Notes: generated by a model not told the origin, from the sequence alone. A DNA stretch of 5,114 bases from Lentisphaerota bacterium (GCA_012800625.1 JAAZIY010000424.1:1-5114); one strand, 5' to 3'. Numbered from the stretch's first letter, positions 1-5,114 are shown. Numbers and translations are program-made.

Positions 1-26
1 GGAGCAAAAGACCGTTCCGGGTGTTG

Positions 27-70
27 GACACGAAGGGACACGAAGGGACACGAAGGCACACGAAGGCACA
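27..70 (-). repeat. Tandem 10-bp repeat, inverted relative to the two later copies
   Basis: Four consecutive 10-bp units, CGAAGGSACA, begin at 31, 41, 51 and 61, preceded by a partial unit GACA at 27-30. The first two units have G and the last two C at the variable position. The reverse complement (TGTGCCTTCG) is the unit seen at 2035-2063 and 3536-3566, so this copy points the other way. Upstream, AGACC at 9-13 matches the reverse complement of the GGTCT that ends the other two copies, but the AGCTTTTTG block between them is missing here. The run is non-coding in all likelihood, although it lies in frame with the following gene. Confidence 0.9.
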
Positions 71-83
71 TACAGGGCTTATT

Positions 84-773
84 ATGAATGAAATCCTTTG
101 GTTTTGCATGCTGGTTCTAGATTTTGCCGCCCTGATCATGCTTTATCGTTTTTTGGGCAAGACGGGGGTTTATATCTGGATTCCGATCGCCACCATTTTG
201 GCCAACATCCAGGTGTTGAAGATCGTCCAGCTTTTCGGTTTCACCGCCACTTTGGGCAATGTGGCCTACGCCAGTCTTTTTTTGGCCACCGACATATTGT
301 CTGAGAATCATGGCCGACGCGCTGCTAACCGAGCGGTATGGGTAGGTTTTTTGAGCATGCTCTTGTGCATCGCGATCATGTCACTGGCGCTGGCCTTCAA
401 GCCGGACGACAGTGATTTCATCCAAGACAGCCTGCGCCAGATTTTCAGCTTTATGCCCAGGGTGCTTTGCGCCTCGCTTTGCGCTTACCTGCTCAGCCAG
501 TTTTACGATGTGGCCAGCTACCACTTCTGGATGCGGAGGCATCCCGGAACCCGCTGGCTCTGGCTTAGAAACAACTTTTCTACGCTGAGCGCGCAATTGA
601 TCGACACCCTGGTCTTCACCAGCATCGCCTTCTACGGCGTCTTTGCCTGGGAGGTCTTCATTTCCATAGTCTGGACCACTTATGCTTTGAAGGCGCTTAC
701 CGCGCTGCTAGATACACCCTGCATTTACTTGGCCAAAAGAATGTACCAAAAAGGCCTGGTGCCCTCTGACTGA
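84..773 (+). CDS. yhhQ: Queuosine precursor transporter, YhhQ/VUT (DUF165) family
   Basis: Predicted inner-membrane carrier of 229 residues. E. coli YhhQ takes up the queuosine precursors preQ0/preQ1 for tRNA wobble-base modification. The protein is mostly hydrophobic, with about six or seven membrane segments (roughly residues 4-24, 30-50, 55-72, 84-105, 127-147, 172-190 and 192-216). Family-like features are the N41...K46 segment, the acidic motif TDILSENHG at 69-77, SQFYDV at 138-143 and SAQLIDTLVF at 169-178. Length is normal for the family. I start at ATG 84, which has a modest AGGG ribosome site at 74-77. An in-frame upstream start at 21 would add 21 residues that merely translate the 10-bp repeat and is rejected. 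No queuosine synthesis gene is visible nearby, so the substrate is assigned by family only; preQ0, preQ1 and queuine cannot be told apart. Confidence 0.88.
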   Translation: MNEILWFCMLVLDFAALIMLYRFLGKTGVYIWIPIATILANIQVLKIVQLFGFTATLGNVAYASLFLATDILSENHGRRAANRAVWVGFLSMLLCIAIMSLALAFKPDDSDFIQDSLRQIFSFMPRVLCASLCAYLLSQFYDVASYHFWMRRHPGTRWLWLRNNFSTLSAQLIDTLVFTSIAFYGVFAWEVFISIVWTTYALKALTALLDTPCIYLAKRMYQKGLVPSD

Positions 774-833
774 GGGGGGCTTGCCGGCGCATTTCCCAGC
801 GCAGGGTTTATATTCTGTAATACAGCGACAAAC

Positions 834-858
834 AAGGATCAATTTGACTGACGAGGAA
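834..858 (+). promoter_or_regulatory. Two alternative ribosome binding sites for the 862-1554 gene
   Basis: AAGGA at 834-838 lies 5 nt before an in-frame TTG at 844. GAGGAA at 853-858 lies 3 nt before ATG 862 (5 nt if only GAGG is counted). Both are plausible starts, differing by six residues (LTDEES). I prefer ATG 862 for its start codon. A further TTG at 781 has no purine-rich site and is unlikely. Confidence 0.5.
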
Positions 859-861
859 TCT

Positions 862-1554
862 ATGCCCACCCATGAAGAGTTGTGGTTCGCAGCCAAATCA
901 ACCAAAATCGTATATATGCCGCCGCGTCTATTGGAGACTTTTGGACAGACCAGCGTCAACTACCTGGTGCTCTCCGAACTCATGGACCGGCCGGACCAGG
1001 TGCGCCTACGCCACGGCAAGGTCAGCGCCGCCCGTCCCAGGATCATCACGCCGCAGTACTTTCTGAAACAAGCCATCTCGAATTTTGGCGAGGATGCCCG
1101 CAAGTACTTCAGCGAGGTGCTCAGCTCCAAGGACAGCGCCAGGTTCATCGAATATGGCCTGGTTTTTGAAAAACAAGAGTACAGCGAGGAAACTGTAGGC
1201 GGCCAGCTTATGGAAATCGCTGACCAGGCAGCCAAGGAGGCGCAGGACAAGATCAGCGAAGTTAAAGGCGTGCTCGTCGCCGTCGATGACACCTGGGAAG
1301 TGTCGCTGCTGCATTTTATCACCGAACTGGTGAAACGCTCTGCGCCGCATAATGCCAGAGAAATGGGGCGCAGAGGACTGCTGGACATGAGCGCCAGTGT
1401 GCCACAGGGACTGAGAAACGAGATCAACCTGGACTTCGAAAATTGCGACAGCCTGGACAAAGCCCGCAGCCTGGCGGCAAAACTGCGAGATCATGGTATC
1501 TTCGAGGACTTTGAAGACCGCTTCTACGAACTGTATAAACAACTGAAAAGATAG
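862..1554 (+). CDS. Conserved-looking protein of unknown function, upstream of dut
   Basis: A soluble protein of 230 residues with no signal peptide or membrane segment. I do not recognise a named domain. It has a proline/arginine-containing N-terminal part (MPPRLLETFGQTSVNYLVLSELMD at 19-42, described by its ends: P20, P21, R22 through D42), then RPRIITP at 58-64. A charged, probably helical stretch follows at about 103-135. Next is a motif around VDDTWEVSLLHF (141-152), which reads as the best conserved part, and a helical charged C-terminus. My recollection is that similar proteins occur as hypotheticals in Lentisphaerota/Kiritimatiellota-type genomes; this is unverified. The gene ends 23 nt before dut with no terminator between them, so the two are probably co-transcribed. 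The start could be TTG 844 instead of ATG 862. Confidence 0.75.
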   Translation: MPTHEELWFAAKSTKIVYMPPRLLETFGQTSVNYLVLSELMDRPDQVRLRHGKVSAARPRIITPQYFLKQAISNFGEDARKYFSEVLSSKDSARFIEYGLVFEKQEYSEETVGGQLMEIADQAAKEAQDKISEVKGVLVAVDDTWEVSLLHFITELVKRSAPHNAREMGRRGLLDMSASVPQGLRNEINLDFENCDSLDKARSLAAKLRDHGIFEDFEDRFYELYKQLKR

Positions 1555-1577
1555 GCCAGTGCGCCAGAGAGGTAAAG

Positions 1578-2018
1578 ATGAACGTTCTCAGAGTCAACTT
1601 CAAAATGGCAGAGGGCTGCGCCGATCTGCGCCCGCATAAACAGCATCAGGGCGACTCCGGATTCGACCTCAAGTCGCGCCAAGACCTGCTGCTCAAGGCG
1701 GGCGCATTCGTGGCGGTGCCCAGCGGGCTTTTCCTGGAAATGCCCAATCATGTCGAGGCGCAGGTGAGACCGCGCAGCGGGCTGGCCGCAAAGCTGGGGA
1801 TCACGGTGCTTAACACTCCGGGCACCATAGACGCCAGCTACAGGGGCGAGGTGCAAGTCATCCTTATCAATCACGGCAGAGCCGACTACAAAATCTCCAG
1901 GGGAGACCGCATCGCCCAGATAGTCTTCCAAAAGCTGCCCGAGATCGACTTTGTCGAGGAAGCCAAGCTGGGAGAGACCGCGCGAGGCAGCGGCGGGCTG
2001 GGCAGCACCGGAGTATGA
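1578..2018 (+). CDS. dut: Deoxyuridine 5'-triphosphate nucleotidohydrolase (dUTPase), trimeric type
   Basis: Hydrolyses dUTP to dUMP and pyrophosphate in the cytosol. This keeps uracil out of DNA and supplies dUMP for thymidylate synthesis. At 146 residues it has the usual length for the homotrimeric family, and all five motifs are present in order: GDSGFDL at 25-31, RPRSGLA at 64-70, the uracil-binding hairpin NTPGTIDASYRGE at 79-91 with catalytic D85 and Y88, RGDRIAQIVF at 108-117, and the arginine/glycine-rich tail RGSGGLGSTG at 136-145. The one deviation is Leu141, where this last motif normally has the Phe that stacks on the uracil ring. A strong site, GAGAGG at 1567-1572, sits 5 nt before ATG 1578 and fixes the start. 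It probably shares a transcript with the gene at 862-1554. Confidence 0.97.
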   Translation: MNVLRVNFKMAEGCADLRPHKQHQGDSGFDLKSRQDLLLKAGAFVAVPSGLFLEMPNHVEAQVRPRSGLAAKLGITVLNTPGTIDASYRGEVQVILINHGRADYKISRGDRIAQIVFQKLPEIDFVEEAKLGETARGSGGLGSTGV

Positions 2019-2034
2019 GGGCGGGCAAGAAATT

Positions 2035-2086
2035 CTTGTGTGCCTTCGTGTGTCTTGCTGTCCAATTAGCTTTTTGGACGGGGTCT
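2035..2086 (+). repeat. Intergenic composite repeat element, copy 2
   Basis: Fills most of the gap between dut and the lytic transglycosylase gene. The left part is about three degenerate 10-bp units (starting at 2035, 2044 and 2054; consensus CTTCGTGTGT), and the right part is AGCTTTTTGGACGGGGTCT at 2068-2086. By hand alignment, 2044-2086 matches 3546-3588 at 33 of 43 positions without gaps. The matches are concentrated in the first 13 bases (all identical) and the last 19 (17 identical). A stem is possible within this copy: 2058-2065 pairs with 2074-2081 (8 bp with one wobble) around an 8-nt loop. It ends 10 nt before the GGAG ribosome site of the next gene. Confidence 0.85.
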
Positions 2087-2105
2087 GGCGCAAACTGGAG
2101 TTGAC

Positions 2106-2696
2106 ATGGCGAAAAGACAAGGCGGCAAAACCCTGCTGTTCCTAATGCTGTTTCTGATGCTTGCCAGCTTTTTGCTCTGGCGTTTTTATCAAAGCTGGGT
2201 TTTTGACGACCTGGAACAGCGCGAAAAGCTGTTTGCCGGTTTCGCCGAGGAAGCCGCCGCCAGGCATCAAGTGGACCCCGCACTGGTGAAGGCCATTATC
2301 TGGAAAGAAAGCCGCTGGCTGCCCGGCGCGCTGGGCAGTCACGGCGAGATCGGACTCATGCAGATAACCCTGGCCGCCGTCGAAGACTGGAGCAGGCTGC
2401 AAAAACAAAAAATGCCCAAACGGGCCGAGCTTTTCCAGCCCGAGCTTAATATCGAGATCGGAACCTGGTATCTTTCCTGGACACTAAGTCAGTGGAGCGA
2501 CTACAAGTCGGCTGAAATTCTGCAGATCGCCGCCTACAATGCCGGCCATAGCCGAGTGAGTAAGCTGTGGCGCCCTGAAAGCCCCGAGCTTGAATTAGAC
2601 TTGGAACAAATTAGTTTTCCTGGCACTAGAGATTATATTAAGCAAGTTCTTGCTCGAAAACAACATTACCGCAAAAGCATCCATGAGCATCCTTAA
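2106..2696 (+). CDS. Membrane-anchored lytic transglycosylase, SLT domain (GH23-like)
   Basis: Cleaves the MurNAc-GlcNAc bond of peptidoglycan, producing 1,6-anhydro ends, in cell-wall turnover or remodelling. The 196 residues begin with a short basic tail and one hydrophobic segment (about 9-25, lacking a clear signal-peptidase or lipobox site), so an N-terminal inner-membrane anchor with the enzyme outside is likely. The SLT domain covers about 45-190: catalytic Glu68 in ESRW (68-71), GEIGLMQI at 80-87, AAYNAG at 142-147 and a late TRDYI at 174-178. This order is typical of family 1 lytic transglycosylases. ATG 2106 has GGAG at 2097-2100, 5 nt upstream. The last 100 nt are noticeably more AT-rich than the rest of the gene. 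The 3' end overlaps the next gene by 14 nt, which suggests translational coupling. Confidence 0.93.
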   Translation: MAKRQGGKTLLFLMLFLMLASFLLWRFYQSWVFDDLEQREKLFAGFAEEAAARHQVDPALVKAIIWKESRWLPGALGSHGEIGLMQITLAAVEDWSRLQKQKMPKRAELFQPELNIEIGTWYLSWTLSQWSDYKSAEILQIAAYNAGHSRVSKLWRPESPELELDLEQISFPGTRDYIKQVLARKQHYRKSIHEHP

Positions 2697-3531
2697 AAAC
2701 AAAATCAGCCTGGGCAGCAGCAGCGCGCTTTTTTCATTGTTGCAGGACAGCAATGAGAGCGTTGCCTCTCTGGCCATGGAACAGATATTGCAGCTGCCCG
2801 ACTTTGAGGCTCAGATACGCAGCGCCCAGGACAGTTCTGAGCCTATGCTTCGCCGCCGTGTGCATCAGCTCAGCAGCATAGCCCGGCGCCGGGAGTATAT
2901 GGGGCAGTTTTTGCGCTCCGCCCTCAAAGGCCGCATTGGGCTTTGGCGCGCCATGCTGCTGTTGGACCATCTTTACGACCAGCAGAGCTCGTTCAGTTAT
3001 CTCGAATCGATGAGCAAAGCGCTCATTCATGAATTCAGCAGCTCCAGAGGCGGCAGCAATAGCCTGGCCAGGTTTATGCGCGAACACAAATTCTGCGTTC
3101 CCGGCGACAATTGGTTTGACGTAGGCAATCATCTGCTGGGCGACGTGCTTGAGAGCAGGGTAGGCTCATCAGCCTTGCTCTGCATTATTGCACAGCACAT
3201 AGGCTCTTTTCGCGGCTGGCACAGCCATATAGTTCTGCACCAGGGACGCTACTGCTTGCTGGACCAGAACCTCAGTATGATAGACCCCAGCGAGGACTGG
3301 AAGCTGCATAGGAAGCTGAAGGACGAACTCTACCATATCTGTGATTCCAAAGCCGTGTTGACTAGCATAATAAGCCAGCTTTTTGCCTTCGCCCTGGTCA
3401 ATTGGGACCCCTGGGAAATACATCTGTTCAGCAAGATGCTGCTTTCCATGGCCAAGCTGGGAGCCGAGGAGCTGCCCTACCCGCTGGGCAACTACAACAG
3501 TCCGACAGTGAAAAAAACCGGCGAGGGCTAA
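2683..3531 (+). CDS. SirB1-like transglutaminase-fold protein with helical N-terminus
   Basis: 282 residues, soluble. Residues about 12-70 are helical and could be a HEAT-like repeat pair; about 104-206 resemble the SirB1/Transglut_core2 family. The most telling stretch is NHLLGDVLESR at 149-159, then VGSSALLCIIAQHIG (160-174), matching the family pattern N..L..VL..R.G(i)..L...ia..lG. It is followed by a His-containing strand (H180, H182) and YCLLDQN (190-196) with D194. S162/S163 stand where classical transglutaminases have the nucleophilic Cys, so enzymatic activity is doubtful. The cellular role of SirB1-type proteins is not well defined. ATG 2683 lies inside the end of the transglycosylase gene, lacks a good ribosome site and probably relies on coupling. 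TTG 2650 is possible but less likely. The tail (about 265-282) is Pro/Asn/Lys-rich and probably disordered. Confidence 0.75.
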   Translation: MSILKNKISLGSSSALFSLLQDSNESVASLAMEQILQLPDFEAQIRSAQDSSEPMLRRRVHQLSSIARRREYMGQFLRSALKGRIGLWRAMLLLDHLYDQQSSFSYLESMSKALIHEFSSSRGGSNSLARFMREHKFCVPGDNWFDVGNHLLGDVLESRVGSSALLCIIAQHIGSFRGWHSHIVLHQGRYCLLDQNLSMIDPSEDWKLHRKLKDELYHICDSKAVLTSIISQLFAFALVNWDPWEIHLFSKMLLSMAKLGAEELPYPLGNYNSPTVKKTGEG

Positions 3532-3535
3532 TATG

Positions 3536-3588
3536 CTTCGTGTGTCTTCGTGTGTCTTAGTGGTTCAAGAGCTTTTTGTACGCGGTCT
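3536..3588 (+). repeat. Intergenic composite repeat element, copy 3
   Basis: Begins 4 nt after the stop codon of the SirB1-like gene and ends just before the AAGGTGA ribosome site of the next gene. Two perfect CTTCGTGTGT units (3536-3545, 3546-3555) are followed by a degenerate third, CTTAGTGGTT (3556-3565), and then AGCTTTTTGTACGCGGTCT at 3570-3588. It aligns without gaps to copy 2 (33 of 43 positions from 3546). The stem possible in copy 2 is not preserved here, since only the outermost pairs and one inner pair remain. That argues against a conserved hairpin as the reason for the similarity. Confidence 0.87.
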
Positions 3589-3604
3589 AAGTAAAAGGTG
3601 AGAT

Positions 3605-4309
3605 ATGAAAGACTTCTTGGCTCGAGTCAAAGAGATTTCTTTTTTTTCGCGGCACACATTTGCACATGCCGCCTTCGCCGAGTTGGGCGCTGCACTCTTT
3701 TTTCTGTCCCGCCTGCTTTTAGGCCTGCTATTCAGCCTACTGGCCGCCCTGGTCCTGAAGCTGGTGAAAAACCCGGCTCTGGGGGCTTTGCTGGCCACGC
3801 TTGGCCTTAGTATTTGCCGGGCTTATTTGCTTAACTGGCGCGACCGCAGCGATAGCTTCAAGCTCCTGGAGCAATTTGTGCCCCTGATGAAAATGCCGCA
3901 GCCTAAGCGGCTGGACTCATATTTCCTCGATGCGCTGCGCCATTGGGCATTTTTACTGCGACCGTTTTTTTATTTTCTCATCCTGGTCAACGGCGCCTGG
4001 TTTTTACTTTTGCCGCTTTCTTTGCTTTCCGGCGCTTTTGGCTACGAGCTATATGGTCGCGGCACTGAAATTCAGCGCCAGCGCGGCTGGCTCTTCTGCG
4101 TGGCTCTCAGCCTGCTGGTTCTGCTGTTTGGCGGCTTTTGCGCAGTCGGCAGCCGTTGTTTGGCCTTCGGGCTTTTGACCTGTGTCCTGGTCTGGCTGCT
4201 GGCCAGACAGATAAAAAATTCGCCCTGGCAACCAGAGGACCTGGGCAGCGCGCTATACCTCGGAGAGCTGCTCTGCGCGCTGGCACTGATGCTGGGCATG
4301 ATTTTCTGA
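3605..4309 (+). CDS. Polytopic membrane protein, family uncertain
   Basis: 234 residues with about five or six hydrophobic segments (roughly 27-51, 57-76, 115-145, 162-181, 185-200 and 216-234) and positively charged loops. I do not recognise it with confidence. Length, segment layout and the C-terminal stretch EDLGSALYLGELLCALALML (211-230) vaguely recall cobalamin-5'-phosphate synthase CobS, whose C-terminus has a TGDxLGA..EL.E pattern. However, the DGLADxxDG active-site motif expected near residues 78-88 is absent; only WRDRSDS at 78-84 is found there. Any such link is therefore speculative, and a true CobS function looks unlikely. ATG 3605 follows AAGGTGA at 3595-3601, a good ribosome site. 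The gene follows repeat copy 3 and precedes a non-coding gap. Confidence 0.8.
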   Translation: MKDFLARVKEISFFSRHTFAHAAFAELGAALFFLSRLLLGLLFSLLAALVLKLVKNPALGALLATLGLSICRAYLLNWRDRSDSFKLLEQFVPLMKMPQPKRLDSYFLDALRHWAFLLRPFFYFLILVNGAWFLLLPLSLLSGAFGYELYGRGTEIQRQRGWLFCVALSLLVLLFGGFCAVGSRCLAFGLLTCVLVWLLARQIKNSPWQPEDLGSALYLGELLCALALMLGMIF

Positions 4310-4439
4310 GGACTAAACTTTTCCTTGGCTTGGTATGGGCTAAAGCTGGTCCCCAAAACTCTTCTCATGGCCGGCGCCAGACAAAAGCCTCACATTGTCG
4401 CTTCTACGGTTTGCAAGCTGCGCAATATCGGTTAAACTA

Positions 4440-4468
4440 ATAACACTACTCGACTGTCCCTTCATAAT
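4440..4468 (+). promoter_or_regulatory. Possible sigma70-type promoter for the NagB-like gene
   Basis: ATAACA at 4440-4445 (4 of 6 to TTGACA) and CATAAT at 4463-4468 (5 of 6 to TATAAT) are separated by 17 nt, 41 nt before the start codon. Such matches arise by chance in AT-rich gaps, so support is weak. The position, after a 130-nt gap and before a new gene, is the main argument. Confidence 0.3.
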
Positions 4469-4471
4469 ACA

Positions 4472-4504
4472 GTCTTTTTCTATTCACCAGCAAAAAAGGA
4501 AGAC
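4472..4504 (+). promoter_or_regulatory. Possible hairpin covering the ribosome site of the NagB-like gene
   Basis: GTCTTTTT at 4472-4479 can pair with AGGAAGAC at 4497-4504 (6 Watson-Crick pairs and 2 G-U) around a 17-nt loop. The 3' arm contains most of the ribosome site AAGGAAG (4496-4502). The stem is weak and A/U-rich, so it may be fortuitous. Confidence 0.2.
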
Positions 4505-4509
4505 AGCAG

Positions 4510-5114
4510 ATGCGTAAAGAAAGTGTTGTTGCGCCGGGATGGTGGGATTACACCACAATCAGCAAGGACTTGGTGGCGGACGCCGCCAAGCTGACCATTA
4601 AAGACTTGGAACAGCTTAGCCGCCCCGGCTTCAAGGTGGTCATCTATGACACCCTCGAAGACTTCTATCTGGCCGAGGCCCTGGAGTACATTGACGCCTG
4701 GCGCCAGTCAAGCCCGGACAATCCCTGCGGTATCTGCGGACCCATAGGACCCACCGAACAGCTGCCCCTGGTGGCACGCCTGGTCAATAGCCTGGGGCTG
4801 AACCTGGGCAAGCTCGGAGCACAGTTCTGGGGCATGGACGAATGGGTGGAAAACGGCGTGGCAGTGACCACAGACCACCCCCTCTCATTCTCAAAATGCG
4901 TGAAGCAGATGTGCTTCGACCTGATGTGCCCGGAACTGCGCATGCCAGAGGAAAACATGCACTTCCCCGCCGGCGACAACCTGGCTGCCTACAGCAAGAC
5001 CTTTGACCAGTTCAAATGCAAAGTCATGCAGGGCGGACAGGGCGATGTGAAACACTGGGCTTTCAACGACCCGGTGAAACGCGAAGGCAAATATGCCGAT
5101 AACCCGCCCAGCCC
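4510..5114 (+). CDS. Glucosamine-6-phosphate isomerase/deaminase-like protein (NagB/RpiA fold), 3'-truncated by window edge
   Basis: 201 codons are present and the frame is open at the right edge, so the C-terminus is missing. The fold is suggested by motifs in NagB order: a phosphate-loop-like CGICGPIGPTEQLPLV at 73-88, WGMDEWVEN at 107-115 (compare F..DEY in NagB), SFSK at 126-129 and GGQGDVKHWAFNDP at 175-188 (compare GGxGxDGHIAFNEP). The His (H182) is kept. The Asp is one position earlier (D179, with V180 at the canonical site) and the NEP Glu is Asp187. It therefore belongs to a divergent NagB-like branch. Conversion of glucosamine-6-phosphate to fructose-6-phosphate is possible, but the substrate is not certain. 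The N-terminal ~40 residues and several Cys (73, 76, 130, 135, 140, 170) are also unlike classical NagB. ATG 4510 has AAGGAAG at 4496-4502, 7 nt upstream. Confidence 0.82.
   Translation, partial: MRKESVVAPGWWDYTTISKDLVADAAKLTIKDLEQLSRPGFKVVIYDTLEDFYLAEALEYIDAWRQSSPDNPCGICGPIGPTEQLPLVARLVNSLGLNLGKLGAQFWGMDEWVENGVAVTTDHPLSFSKCVKQMCFDLMCPELRMPEENMHFPAGDNLAAYSKTFDQFKCKVMQGGQGDVKHWAFNDPVKREGKYADNPPS

Larger units (their letters stand above)
4310..4509. other. 200-nt non-coding leader region
   Basis: No open frame of useful size with a ribosome site, no tRNA-like cloverleaf and no clear rho-independent terminator is visible on either strand. The left part (4310-4430) shows nothing recognisable. 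The right part is more AT-rich and holds the possible promoter at 4440-4468 and the ribosome site AAGGAAG at 4496-4502 of the next gene. This is the longest gap in the window and the likeliest place for a new transcript to start. Confidence 0.6.

Noticed and set aside
27..70. The tandem repeat as part of a CRISPR array
   Set aside because: Units of 10 bp follow one another directly with no unique spacers and no cas genes nearby.
761..780. Small stem CCCTC/GAGGG (762-766 with 772-776) at the end of the transporter gene as a terminator
   Set aside because: Only five pairs, overlapping the stop codon, and followed by G and C rather than a run of T.
781..814. TTGCCG at 781 with TATATT at 809 as a promoter for the 862 gene
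   Set aside because: The spacing is 22 nt, too long for a normal sigma70 promoter, and no better -35 box lies at 16-18 nt.
960..1542. Two long open frames on the - strand (960-1460 and 1006-1542) opposite the 862-1554 gene
   Set aside because: They lie wholly antisense to a gene with good ribosome sites and protein-like composition. Their translations show no recognisable motif, and they overlap each other.
2058..2081. Hairpin in repeat copy 2 as a conserved RNA structure or terminator
   Set aside because: The equivalent positions in copy 3 break four central pairs, and no T run follows the stem.
1524..2120. Open frame of 198 codons on the - strand
   Set aside because: Antisense to dut, whose five motifs are unmistakable, and it reads through the repeat element; a shadow frame.
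4138..4440. Open frame of 100 codons crossing the 4310-4509 gap
   Set aside because: It starts inside the membrane-protein gene in another frame without a ribosome site and has an Arg/Gln-rich, shadow-like composition.

Overview
The window is a moderately GC-rich bacterial chromosomal segment with seven protein-coding genes. All lie on the + strand, and the last is cut by the right edge. Nothing in it looks like phage, plasmid, IS or CRISPR. The taxon cannot be fixed from the sequence alone. A PVC-superphylum bacterium (Lentisphaerota/Kiritimatiellota-like) is my best guess, because the unknown protein at 862-1554 and the divergent glucosamine-6-phosphate isomerase-like protein at the right end resemble proteins I associate with that group. 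This is recall, not a search result. An inner-membrane-type lytic transglycosylase fits a peptidoglycan-bearing, Gram-negative-type cell.

Layout, left to right. (1) 27-70 is a tandem run of a 10-bp unit, followed by a YhhQ-family queuosine-precursor transporter (84-773). (2) An unknown conserved-looking protein (862-1554) sits 23 nt ahead of dut, the dUTPase gene (1578-2018), probably in one transcript. (3) A repeat-filled gap (2019-2105) is followed by a membrane-anchored SLT-type lytic transglycosylase (2106-2696). Its end overlaps by 14 nt a SirB1-like transglutaminase-fold protein (2683-3531). (4) A second repeat-filled gap (3532-3604) is followed by a polytopic membrane protein of uncertain family (3605-4309). 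(5) A 200-nt non-coding stretch with a possible promoter leads to a NagB-like sugar-phosphate isomerase/deaminase (4510 to the right edge).

The genes do not form one obvious pathway. They are a housekeeping mix: tRNA-modification precursor salvage, dUTP sanitation, cell-wall turnover and amino-sugar metabolism. The close spacing and shared strand suggest two or three short transcripts.

The most striking non-coding signal is a repeat element that fills the two gaps at 2035-2086 and 3536-3588. Each copy has a tandem run of a CTTCGTGTGT-like unit, a variable stretch of 11 nt, and a conserved distal block AGCTTTTTGKACGSGGTCT that ends just before the next gene's ribosome binding site. The run at 27-70 is the same repeat unit in the opposite orientation.
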